Assembly: GCF_000723885.1 (NCBI RefSeq) | Contig: NZ_CCDG010000021.1 | Span: forward strand, 186,001 to 250,000 | Direction: 5' to 3' | DNA: 64,000 bases | Origin: Paenibacillus camerounensis | Lineage (GTDB): Bacteria > Bacillota > Bacilli > Paenibacillales > Paenibacillaceae | The notes under the pieces: generated by a model | Told to the model about the DNA's origin: nothing | The model's input: only the letters and a program-made list of their open reading frames with translations | Databases searched by the model: none | Made by a program: the position numbers and the translations under genes | In this document: piece after piece, positions 14,489 through 22,934 of the stretch | Numbering within the stretch: the first letter of the stretch is position 1 | Layout of the letters: each line of letters starts with the position of its first letter

Positions 14489-17299
14489 TTAGCTCAGCCG
14501 GATGCCTACCGTTGCTATTTCATGTCCTCTGAGCTGAAACGATACTATACCAGATGCTCCAGTATTGTCTTGCTCCAATATGCCCTCTTCAGTCTCCAAT
14601 ACATTGGATTTGTAGAAGCCTGCTGCGGCAAATCCGGTAGCCAGCTGCAATACGCAGGGCTGCTCCGCCATATTGAACCAGCGGAGCAGCAGGTCACCGT
14701 TGTCCCCGTTCATCTTGAGCGAGGAGAACGCTGCAGTCTCGCCGCTCCAGCGGAACGGGGAATAGACAGGGCGAATAACTCCTCCATGCAGCTCAGCCTG
14801 GACAGCCATCCAAGGGATCTGGAACTGGTACGCCGCTGCTGCAGCGCCGGAATCCACCGCATCCCCGCCGTGCGGAATGAGCAGCATTTCCGCTGTCTGC
14901 TCCCCTGGGCACTGGGCCTCCGGTGTAGGGAACCACCCCCAGTCACCCATCTCACCGACACAGCGGAGTAAAGTAACGGCAATTGTATTACGGCCGTCAC
15001 GCAGAATTTCATATTCCTGAAGTCCAAGATTGGCTACCGTAAATCCTGCATGATCCTCTGCCACATTCACGAAAGCCTGCTGATGCTGTGCATTGCTCGG
15101 GTTCAGCCATTCCGGTGCCGGTTCATTAGGACGCTCTGCCAGCTCGAACATGGAATCAACATGGTGGGAAGCTGCAGTAAGATCTGTGGGGAAAAGCATC
15201 CGCAGCCGGTAGTCTTTGGCGTTATTGCTGATGTAGCTTTTCACTTCCAGTCCTTTGCCGCTGCGTTCCAGCCTGAGTACAGTGCGAAGCTTAAGCTGCA
15301 CCGTCTCTACCGAGCGCTGCGCCTGCCGCTCCGGATAATAGACTAAGGCCCGCTGCTCAGCTTCCAGCATGGCATCGGCCGAAGCCGGAACCGTCCAATT
15401 ATGGGTGATTTCCACTGAAGCCCGGTATGGCTTATTCTCAATGATACGAACCTCAGCTGTCAATCCCCTGGTCGTAAGCGGCTCTTCACCTGCGGGCTGT
15501 CTGTACATATATTCGTTGCCGATGTCTCCGGTATTCTCGTAGACGCCGAGATCACGGTAAATTCTGCCGCTTGGCTTATGCACCAGTGTGAAGGAGCCGT
15601 CAGCCTTGATCTCCACGCGCAGGGTCTCATTCTCCAGCACCGGCTGATCTTGTTCCATTGCTGCCAGCGCAGCCGGCTGCGGTAGTGCTGCTTCCGCTGC
15701 CGCAGCGCCGTCTGCCGCAAATGCGCCGGTACGAGCAAAGCCGTCTTCAACTTGACGGCGTACCCAGGCATAGGCACGCAGCCCAAGCGCAGGTACAGCT
15801 GCCGCTTCGAAGGTCAGCTTCACCCTGCGGCAGCTGTACGCCTGCCGGAATCTGTCCTCCGGCAGGTCATAGCCGAAGCTAAGCCCCAGATCCTCCACCG
15901 AACAAGGAATCTCTATCCCTTGTTCGTCGACCAGTACGCGTCCGGCCAGCTCCACCGCCTGCATCCGCCGGGCGGTCTCATCCAGCGGCAGGCCTTCGCG
16001 CAGGTACAGGCGGGCAGCATCCAGCTCCACGCTGACTGTGCCCGTGCGGGTCCAGCCGCTTGTATTCGCAGCAACAAGCGGAAGGGCCTCATCGCCGTAA
16101 GCGGCAAATCCAGCCGTATCCACCTTGCCGGCGATGAAATGCAGGCTGTCCGCCACGATGCCTTCAGCCATATGGCGGCTCTTGTCAAAGCGGGTCACCA
16201 TCTCGCGGTGCACCTCATCCACACTGCAGCCGCATATCGAATCATGCGGATGATTCTGCAGCAGCGTCTTCCATGCATAGGTCAGCAGATGCTGCGGATA
16301 CTCTCCGCCGTGCAGCTTGGCAGTTGCCGCCAGCGGCTCGGCCACCTTTTCCAGCAGCGCCTGGCCGCGCTGGTTCAGCTGCTTCAGGTAGACCCGGGCC
16401 GAAGCGGTATTGACCAGCGTTCCCCAGCCGTCGGTGCGCTGGCTCCGCAGCTCGCCCTTAACGGACGACAGGCTGCGGCCGGCGAGTGAGTCCTGTACGG
16501 CCTGAATATAGTCAGGGAAATTCGAGTGGACGAAGGAGATGTCCGGATACAGCTGCGCCGCCGTGCGGATCGCTTCCGGCAGATCGAGCTGCAGCGGCTG
16601 ATGGTCGCAGCCGTTCATGAACAGCAGCTGGTCTGTGGCCGCGTACTGCCGGGCATCTGCCAGCTTGCGCTCCCAGAAAGCTCGGGACTCTTCCGCCCCC
16701 GCCGGAATCTCATTGCCGTTCGAGTACCAGTTGGCGAACAGGATGCCAAGCACCTTGGAGCCGTCCGCTCCTTCCCAGACCAGCTCGGAGAAGGAGGATT
16801 CGTAACCGTCTCCGGAGACGGTATTGTTGAAGCCTGTCGGCTTCACCCCGCGCCCGAAGAAGGCGTTCTGGATACCGGCCTGCACCATCAGCTGGGGAAT
16901 CTGCCCGGTCAGGCCGAAGGTGTCGGGGAAATATCCGATTTTGGCTACCGTTCCGTAATCGCCCGCATCCTGGTGTCCGAGCTGCAAATTGCGCACATTG
17001 GCTTCCGGACTGGTCAGAAACGCATCCTGCAGAATGTACCACGGCCCGATATGAATCCGCCCTTCGCGGATATGGCGCTCCAGGCGTTCCCGGTTCTCCG
17101 GGCGCACCTGCAGATAATCCTCAATAATAATGGTCTGCCCGTCGAAGAAGAAGCTCCGGAATTCCGGCTCCTGTTCAAGCTTATCCAGCAGGCTGTCAAC
17201 CAGCCGGATAAGCCGGAGATGATGGCGTTCATAGGGCAGATACCATTCCCGGTCCCAGTGAGTATGCGAGATAATATGCGCGGTCTGTGGTTTGTTCAT
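14489..17299 (-). CDS. GH38 alpha-mannosidase (mannosylglycerate-hydrolase-like subgroup)
   Basis: A 936-residue family 38 retaining alpha-mannosidase. The zinc-binding and catalytic signatures are SHTHWDREW (11-19) and YFPDTFG with the probable nucleophile D126; HPHDSICGCSVDEVH (about 350-365) carries the conserved histidine of the helical middle domain. The C-terminal half is beta-rich. There is no signal peptide. It starts five bases after the GH130 stop. Within this operon it would strip alpha-mannose from imported oligosaccharides; its linkage preference cannot be told from sequence, and it differs clearly from the second GH38 at 19708, so the two probably split the work. Confidence 0.92.
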   Translation of the reverse strand: MNKPQTAHIISHTHWDREWYLPYERHHLRLIRLVDSLLDKLEQEPEFRSFFFDGQTIIIEDYLQVRPENRERLERHIREGRIHIGPWYILQDAFLTSPEANVRNLQLGHQDAGDYGTVAKIGYFPDTFGLTGQIPQLMVQAGIQNAFFGRGVKPTGFNNTVSGDGYESSFSELVWEGADGSKVLGILFANWYSNGNEIPAGAEESRAFWERKLADARQYAATDQLLFMNGCDHQPLQLDLPEAIRTAAQLYPDISFVHSNFPDYIQAVQDSLAGRSLSSVKGELRSQRTDGWGTLVNTASARVYLKQLNQRGQALLEKVAEPLAATAKLHGGEYPQHLLTYAWKTLLQNHPHDSICGCSVDEVHREMVTRFDKSRHMAEGIVADSLHFIAGKVDTAGFAAYGDEALPLVAANTSGWTRTGTVSVELDAARLYLREGLPLDETARRMQAVELAGRVLVDEQGIEIPCSVEDLGLSFGYDLPEDRFRQAYSCRRVKLTFEAAAVPALGLRAYAWVRRQVEDGFARTGAFAADGAAAAEAALPQPAALAAMEQDQPVLENETLRVEIKADGSFTLVHKPSGRIYRDLGVYENTGDIGNEYMYRQPAGEEPLTTRGLTAEVRIIENKPYRASVEITHNWTVPASADAMLEAEQRALVYYPERQAQRSVETVQLKLRTVLRLERSGKGLEVKSYISNNAKDYRLRMLFPTDLTAASHHVDSMFELAERPNEPAPEWLNPSNAQHQQAFVNVAEDHAGFTVANLGLQEYEILRDGRNTIAVTLLRCVGEMGDWGWFPTPEAQCPGEQTAEMLLIPHGGDAVDSGAAAAAYQFQIPWMAVQAELHGGVIRPVYSPFRWSGETAAFSSLKMNGDNGDLLLRWFNMAEQPCVLQLATGFAAAGFYKSNVLETEEGILEQDNTGASGIVSFQLRGHEIATVGIRLS

Positions 17300-17304
17300 C
17301 GCTG

Positions 17305-18303
17305 TTATACCTCAGTCTCCAGCGGGAATTCCTCCATATAATGCAGCAGCTCATCCACGGTTGTGAAGGCAAGCCCTGTTACCGTATCTGCACAGCCGTA
17401 ATAGATCGCAATCCGTCCGGTAGCGGCATCGGTCAGCGCCGCACACGGGAAGGTCACATTCGGCACATCGCCAACACATTCATACAGCGTCTCCGGGCCG
17501 AGAATGTAGTTGCGTGAGCGGGCTTTTACCTTCCAGGGCTGATCCAGGTCGAGCAGCGCACAGCCCATCCGGTAGACAAACCCGTTGCACGTATTGATTA
17601 CGCCATGATAGATCAGCAGCCAGCCCTTGTCCGTCTCAATCGGGATCGGGCCGGGACCAATTTTCTTCGACTGCCAGGCGGAGGCATCGCCGTTTACCGT
17701 CCCCATGACATAACGGTGCTTGCCCCAGAAGGTCAGATCCGGGCTTTCACTGTAGAAAATATCGCCAAACGGTGTATGTCCGGTATCGCTTGGACGGCTG
17801 AGCATGGCATAATGTTCACCAATTTTGCGCGGGAACAGCACACCATTGCGGTTATACGGCAGGAAGGCATTCTCCAGCTGATGGAAGGTAACAAAATCAA
17901 AGGTATACGCCAGCCCGATGGTCGGCCCGTGATAGCCGTTGCACCAGGAGATGTAGTAGCGGTCACCGATTTTGCAGACCCGGGGATCATAGCGGTATTC
18001 CCGCTTGATAATCTCCTCATCGCCCTCAAAGACAATCGGATCATGGTTGATGCTCCAGTTCACGCCATCTGCGCTGAACCCGGCAAAGATATCCATGCTG
18101 ACCGATCTGGAATCACAGCGGAATACTCCCGCGAAGCCGTCTTTAAACGGAATAACGGCGGAATTGAATACACTGTTGGAATTCGGAATGGCGTTGCGCT
18201 GAATGATCGGGTTGGCGGAATATCTCCATACCGGCGCATTTACATCGGCCGGCTTTTCCTGCCAGGGAATATTCGCTAAAGGTTCTCCAATAATGGTAGT
18301 CAT
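17305..18303 (-). CDS. GH130 beta-mannoside phosphorylase
   Basis: A 332-residue five-bladed beta-propeller enzyme of family 130, which phosphorolyses beta-1,4-mannosides and yields mannose 1-phosphate. Visible family features include [19 protein letters not shown], the block [10 protein letters not shown] with the DPR motif (106-108) where the proton donor sits, [21 protein letters not shown], and [20 protein letters not shown]. No signal peptide. In an N-glycan operon the likely substrate is Man-beta-1,4-GlcNAc, the core disaccharide left after alpha-mannose removal; this is inference from context. A triple 13-bp tandem repeat sits directly upstream of its ribosome binding site. Confidence 0.92.
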   Translation of the reverse strand: MTTIIGEPLANIPWQEKPADVNAPVWRYSANPIIQRNAIPNSNSVFNSAVIPFKDGFAGVFRCDSRSVSMDIFAGFSADGVNWSINHDPIVFEGDEEIIKREYRYDPRVCKIGDRYYISWCNGYHGPTIGLAYTFDFVTFHQLENAFLPYNRNGVLFPRKIGEHYAMLSRPSDTGHTPFGDIFYSESPDLTFWGKHRYVMGTVNGDASAWQSKKIGPGPIPIETDKGWLLIYHGVINTCNGFVYRMGCALLDLDQPWKVKARSRNYILGPETLYECVGDVPNVTFPCAALTDAATGRIAIYYGCADTVTGLAFTTVDELLHYMEEFPLETEV

Positions 18304-18315
18304 GTTAAAGTCTCC

Positions 18316-18354
18316 TTTGGTTATATAATTTGGTTATATAATTTGGTTAAATAA
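18316..18354. repeat. Three tandem 13-bp repeats ahead of the GH130 gene
   Basis: TTTGGTTATATAA occurs at 18316-18328 and 18329-18341, then TTTGGTTAAATAA (one change) at 18342-18354. The array fills most of the 65-base gap between GH125 and GH130 and its last unit overlaps the AAAGGAG ribosome binding site of GH130 on the minus strand. Confidence 0.9.
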
Positions 18355-18368
18355 AATAAATAACAGTG

Positions 18369-19688
18369 TTAAAGAATGCCTTCCTGCAGCGCCCGCCAGA
18401 TCAGCTGGGAGAACAGGCTGTTCGACCAGGCGAACCATTTGCGGGTATAGACATCCGGATCGTCGGCATGAAAGCCTTCATGCATATATCCGGTACCGCC
18501 GTCGGTTGCCTCAAGCATATCAATGACCGCCAGCTTTTCTTCCCGGCTATCCGCTGTAATCCCCTTCATGGACAGCGCCATATGCCAGATGTACCCCGGC
18601 GGGGTATGCGGGCTGCCAATTCCCTTCGCGGCTTTGCCCTCGTAATAGAACGGGTTCTCCCGGCTTAGTGCAAACCGTCTTGTATTCTGATAGACCGGAT
18701 CATCATTCTCCAGATAGCCCAGGTACGGAATGGAGATCAGGCCAGGTGTTCCGGCATCGTCCATCAGGCAGTAGTTACCGAAGCCGTCCGTCTCATAAGC
18801 ATAGATGGGTCCGAACTTCGGATGGCGGTAGATACCGTACAGCTTGATGCCGTGCTCTACCTCCTGCTCCAGCTCTTTCAGCTCAGCCAGAAAATCAAGA
18901 TCGCGGAATATCCATTCGGCAAAATCCTGCATCTGCCGCAGCGCCACCACAGCGAACATATTCCCCGGAATGTTGTAGTGGAAGTCACAGGCATCATCGC
19001 TGGACCGGAAGCCGGACCAGATCATCCCCGTATAGTTGACCGGCATACCCAGGCCGCCGTTACGGATGGAGTCCTTCATAATCCCGTTATTCCGCGTGAA
19101 GCGGTACGGGGATTGTTCAGCATGGTGCTGCTCCCGCTTGAACAGACCGGTAATGATTCTTAGCATTTTTTTGAACTCAGCAGTGAAGAAATCCGTCTGC
19201 TTCGTCTCCTCCCAATAGGCATGCGCCAGCCGGATTACGAAGCATAGCGAGTCAATCTCGAACTTGCGCTCCCAGACCCAGGGGGACATCTCCGTCACAT
19301 CCCCTGCATTCCAGTGCCAGTCATTGGCCGTTTCGTTGAACGCATTGGCATAAGGGTCGGTCAGCACATACTGTGTATGGCGCTTGATCAGGCCGCCGAT
19401 AACACGCTGCAGCTCAGGGTCATTTTTGGCAAAAGGCACATAATGAATAACCTGCTCCACTGAATCGCGCAGCCAGCAGGCGGGAATATCGCCCGTAATA
19501 ACGAACGTCGTCCCGTCCTCAAGCAGCTTGGTTGTGGTCTCCAGTGTGTTCGGGAAACAGTTCTTGAACAGCTGCTGCAGCTTGGGCCGGTGGGCCAGCT
19601 TGTCATCGGCTTCGGCCAGCACGGCCTGAATGGAGGCTGGCAGCGCCAGCTCCGGCATTTGAATTTGGGGAAGACGGAATTGTTCCAA
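18369..19688 (-). CDS. GH125 exo-alpha-1,6-mannosidase
   Basis: A 439-residue family 125 (formerly DUF1237) alpha/alpha-barrel enzyme that removes alpha-1,6-linked mannose, the branch linkage of N-glycan cores. Family signatures include FVITGDIPACWLRDS (63-76), NETANDWHWNAGD, VWERKFEIDSLCFVIRLAH, FRSSDDACDFHYNIPGN and GYMHEGFHADDP near the end. No signal peptide. The start codon is TTG at 19688 with AGAAGGAG about ten bases ahead. It lies between GH38 and GH130 in the operon, the same enzyme pairing (GH38 with GH125) known from streptococcal high-mannose N-glycan loci. Confidence 0.94.
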   Translation of the reverse strand: MEQFRLPQIQMPELALPASIQAVLAEADDKLAHRPKLQQLFKNCFPNTLETTTKLLEDGTTFVITGDIPACWLRDSVEQVIHYVPFAKNDPELQRVIGGLIKRHTQYVLTDPYANAFNETANDWHWNAGDVTEMSPWVWERKFEIDSLCFVIRLAHAYWEETKQTDFFTAEFKKMLRIITGLFKREQHHAEQSPYRFTRNNGIMKDSIRNGGLGMPVNYTGMIWSGFRSSDDACDFHYNIPGNMFAVVALRQMQDFAEWIFRDLDFLAELKELEQEVEHGIKLYGIYRHPKFGPIYAYETDGFGNYCLMDDAGTPGLISIPYLGYLENDDPVYQNTRRFALSRENPFYYEGKAAKGIGSPHTPPGYIWHMALSMKGITADSREEKLAVIDMLEATDGGTGYMHEGFHADDPDVYTRKWFAWSNSLFSQLIWRALQEGIL

Positions 19689-19707
19689 TGGTTTGTTCTC
19701 CTTCTAA

Positions 19708-22700
19708 TTAATCTGTGGAATGAATGATTTTGACTGTCTTGATCTCGAACGGGCGGAATTCCAGGATTAGCCCCCCATCGTCTTCTGATTGCAGCAGCTC
19801 TGTCTCTTCCTCCAGAGCATTCGATAAATACAGCTTGGAGTAAGGCTGCGGCCAGCTAAGCTTCACCGTTTCACGCCCGCCTGCCGATTCATAGAACCGC
19901 AGAATGCTGCCGCTGCCGTCTTCCGCAGGTTTGACCGTATCGAGGACAACCTGCTTCCCGTCGTAAGGAATAAAGGAGCCTGCCGCAGAGAACTTGCCCG
20001 CATCTGCTGCTTCACCGGCACCTCCGTTTAATGCACCGGCAGCAGCCACTGCATAGGCTGGATGATTAAGCTCTGCCGCTTTGCGCAGCGTATGCGCCGA
20101 CCGCCAGTCTCCGCGGTGCGGATAGAGGGAATACGTAAATTCATGGGTGCCCAGATCGGCGGAATGGTCCGGCCAGCGCGGTGCGCGAAGCAATGACAGC
20201 CGGATCGTGCTGCCCTGAATGTCATAGCCGTACTTGCAGTCATTTAGCAGGCTCACGCCATAATCATGCTCGGACACATCGGCATAACGGTGGCCGCAGA
20301 CTTCATACTGCGCCTGCTCCCAGCTTGTATTGCGGTGTGTAACCCGCTCCAGCGCCCCGAATGGAATTTCATAGGTTGCCTTGCTGGTTACTACATCTAC
20401 AGGGAAACCGGCTTTCAGCAGTTTATGGGCTTCCTTCCAATCGACGGTTGTCTTGAAATCGATTCTCCGGTCGGCATGATACAGGATCAGCTGCTGCCGG
20501 ATTTCAGACTGGCCGATACTCCAGCGGAAGAACAGCACATCGCAGACTTCACCTGCGGACTCCAGGCCTTTCTCCAGCAGCACAGCCGCTCCGGCAGGCT
20601 GGGCCTCATAGCGGCTGTCAATATCCCAGGCATCCCATAGCACCGGACGGTCGTGGAAGAAATGAAGCCGGTTTGCGCTCTCTCCGGGTTTTACAATCTC
20701 CCTCAGGGATTCCTTGTCGTACAGGCTGATGATTTCACCCTGTTCATTGAACAGAATGCGGTAATATTCGGTCTCCCAGCGGTCTTCCAATACCGGCACG
20801 ACAGGGATAACGGCCGATTCTTCCGTATCTTTCAACGAACCTGAAGCCGCGCGCTGATCGTGCTCATTGCCTTCAGCCTCCGAGTGTTCCTCTGCTCTCA
20901 ACCATACGGTTGCGTACCCGAACGCCGGCACCTCCGGTATCCGGACACGCAGAAGATTCTGATCTCCAGTAGTAACCAGCTGGGCTGCCAGGCGCTCCCC
21001 GTTCTGGTCATACACCGCAAACGCAGCATCCTCCGCTCCTTCATGCTGCAGCTCTACAACCAGATCCCTGGCCCAGCCCAGGCTGTTCAGCACAACATAC
21101 GGCCGGCCTTCACCTTCCGCAGGGATGCCGGAAACAACGGCTTCCGTGACGGTCTTCAGACTTCGTTTCCCCAGGAAGAAGATCTCCTTATATTCCTTCT
21201 CTGAGGTTTGATAGACCTCGGGAATTGAAGATCCGGGGATGATGTCATGGAACTGGTTGAGCAGAAGCAGCTTCCAGCCGTCATGCAGCGCCTGGTTCAC
21301 CGCTTCACGCTCCTCCGGATGCAGCCGGTCTCCGGCCAGACTCTGCCACAGCTCAGCTTCCCGGTACAGGATTTCGGCCTTGCGGTTATTGCGCTTATTG
21401 CGCGCATGGGTCGTATATGTTCCCCGGTGCAGCTCCAGATACAGGTCACCCTGCCAGACCGGCAGCTCCGGCAGCTTCGGCTGAATACCGGCAAAGAAAT
21501 CAGCAGCTGTGCTGTAGCCGGAGGCCGGCTGGCCGACCATCAGCTCCGAACGGCTGATGTACTCCAGCATCTCCCGCGTAACCCCGCCGCCGCCGTCGCC
21601 GTGTCCGTACAGCAGCATCTGCTCGCCGTGGACAGCCTTCTCGCGGTAGGACTGCCAGTGGTCATGGATATCCTTCGGCAGCGTATTTTCGTTCACCCCG
21701 TGATTCATGAAGGATAAGAGTGAGGTACCGTCGATGCCCACCCAGCGGAACAGATCATAAGGGAACAGATTGGTATCATTCCAGCCGAGCTTGGTGGTCA
21801 TGAAGTAGCGGATTTTGCCGTGCTGCAGAATCTGCGGCAGTGACGCGCAATACCCGAAGGTATCCGGCAGCCACTCAATTTCTGAGCGCAGGCCGAACTC
21901 CTCCTGGTAGAAGCTCTGCCCGTAGAGCATTTGCCGCATCAGCGATTCACCGCTCGGGATATTAAGATCCGGCTCAACCCACATGCCGCCGACCAGCTCC
22001 CAGCGTCCTTGGCGGATGCGCTCCTTAACCTTGCCGTACAGCTGCGGATCATTCTCCTTCAAATAGGCAAACAGCTGCGGCTGGCTCTGGGCATACCGGT
22101 AATCCGGATATTGCTCCATCAGTGCATTCACCGTAGAGAAGGTCCGGCTCGCCTTGCGCACCGTTTCCCGCGCCGGCCACAGCCAGGCGATGTCGATATG
22201 CGACTGGCCGATCATATGAATGAAGCCTTCGCTGTTGCCGCCAAGCTTGCGGACTTTGATGATCAGCTCCTGTTCAATGCCCGAGATTGCTATGCCGTTC
22301 ATCGCAGCCTCCGGCCCCAGCATGACAAAGGCATCCATCGCCTGAATCAGCGCCTCAAGGATCCGGTTCCGGCGGAAATCCTGCTCCGGCAGCAGCAGCG
22401 CCGAGTCCCGGATAACGGTCGCCGTATACATCAGCGACTGCACCGGCAGGTTCACTCTAACCAATGCAGCGGTAACTGAGCGGACCGGCGGCTGGATAAC
22501 GGCTTGTTTATTCAGCGGGTCATCCGGTTCCGGGACCGGATCATAGAGCTCGATCTCCAGCTCCGGTGTCCGGCTGTCGGCTTCCGGGTTGAGGGCGGCA
22601 AAGGTATGATTACGGTCCAGCCCCTGGCGTGAAGCCCCGTTAACCCGCAGCAGCCCTTCTCCGCCGGAACGGAAGAGGATACCGGTGTCCGTTCCAGTCC

Positions 22701-22932
22701 ACCCGGCAGGAATAACCGGTCTCGCGCGGAAGAAATAGGTGGTTCCCTGCACACTCGGAAACAGGCCGAAGGCTTCACTGCCGTGATAGGGCTGCAGCTC
22801 AGTGTAATCGCCCGGCAGCCTGTACTCGGCGGAGAAAACCTTCCAGTCCTCAATATCCTGGTATTCCAGCCATTGCTGCTGCGCACATTCACGGATAAAC
22901 CGGTTAATTCGTTCTAGATCCATACGTTCCAT
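19708..22932 (-). CDS. GH38 alpha-mannosidase (large, class II type)
   Basis: A 1074-residue family 38 alpha-mannosidase with a long N-terminal beta domain (1-235). Catalytic blocks are GQSHIDIAWLWPARE (242-256), GMWVEPDLNIPSGESL (316-331) and WLPDTFGYCASLPQ with nucleophile D357; QFHDIIPGSSIPEVY (about 555-570) holds a conserved zinc or substrate histidine. No signal peptide, so cytoplasmic. It follows GH3 by two bases, with GGAGG ahead of its ATG. The internal segment 690-715 is a charged low-complexity linker. It is the bacterial relative of lysosomal-type mannosidases and likely trims alpha-1,2/1,3 mannose here. Confidence 0.93.
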   Translation of the reverse strand: MERMDLERINRFIRECAQQQWLEYQDIEDWKVFSAEYRLPGDYTELQPYHGSEAFGLFPSVQGTTYFFRARPVIPAGWTGTDTGILFRSGGEGLLRVNGASRQGLDRNHTFAALNPEADSRTPELEIELYDPVPEPDDPLNKQAVIQPPVRSVTAALVRVNLPVQSLMYTATVIRDSALLLPEQDFRRNRILEALIQAMDAFVMLGPEAAMNGIAISGIEQELIIKVRKLGGNSEGFIHMIGQSHIDIAWLWPARETVRKASRTFSTVNALMEQYPDYRYAQSQPQLFAYLKENDPQLYGKVKERIRQGRWELVGGMWVEPDLNIPSGESLMRQMLYGQSFYQEEFGLRSEIEWLPDTFGYCASLPQILQHGKIRYFMTTKLGWNDTNLFPYDLFRWVGIDGTSLLSFMNHGVNENTLPKDIHDHWQSYREKAVHGEQMLLYGHGDGGGGVTREMLEYISRSELMVGQPASGYSTAADFFAGIQPKLPELPVWQGDLYLELHRGTYTTHARNKRNNRKAEILYREAELWQSLAGDRLHPEEREAVNQALHDGWKLLLLNQFHDIIPGSSIPEVYQTSEKEYKEIFFLGKRSLKTVTEAVVSGIPAEGEGRPYVVLNSLGWARDLVVELQHEGAEDAAFAVYDQNGERLAAQLVTTGDQNLLRVRIPEVPAFGYATVWLRAEEHSEAEGNEHDQRAASGSLKDTEESAVIPVVPVLEDRWETEYYRILFNEQGEIISLYDKESLREIVKPGESANRLHFFHDRPVLWDAWDIDSRYEAQPAGAAVLLEKGLESAGEVCDVLFFRWSIGQSEIRQQLILYHADRRIDFKTTVDWKEAHKLLKAGFPVDVVTSKATYEIPFGALERVTHRNTSWEQAQYEVCGHRYADVSEHDYGVSLLNDCKYGYDIQGSTIRLSLLRAPRWPDHSADLGTHEFTYSLYPHRGDWRSAHTLRKAAELNHPAYAVAAAGALNGGAGEAADAGKFSAAGSFIPYDGKQVVLDTVKPAEDGSGSILRFYESAGGRETVKLSWPQPYSKLYLSNALEEETELLQSEDDGGLILEFRPFEIKTVKIIHSTD

Positions 22933-22934
22933 GT

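Noticed and set aside
16526-17341. Long plus-strand open frame of 271 codons
   Set aside because: It is antisense to the GH38 gene, has no recognisable domain, and arises from the codon bias of a G+C-rich gene on the other strand.
18316-18354. CRISPR-like repeats
   Set aside because: The three 13-bp units are contiguous, without spacers, and there are no cas genes; they are simple tandem repeats.
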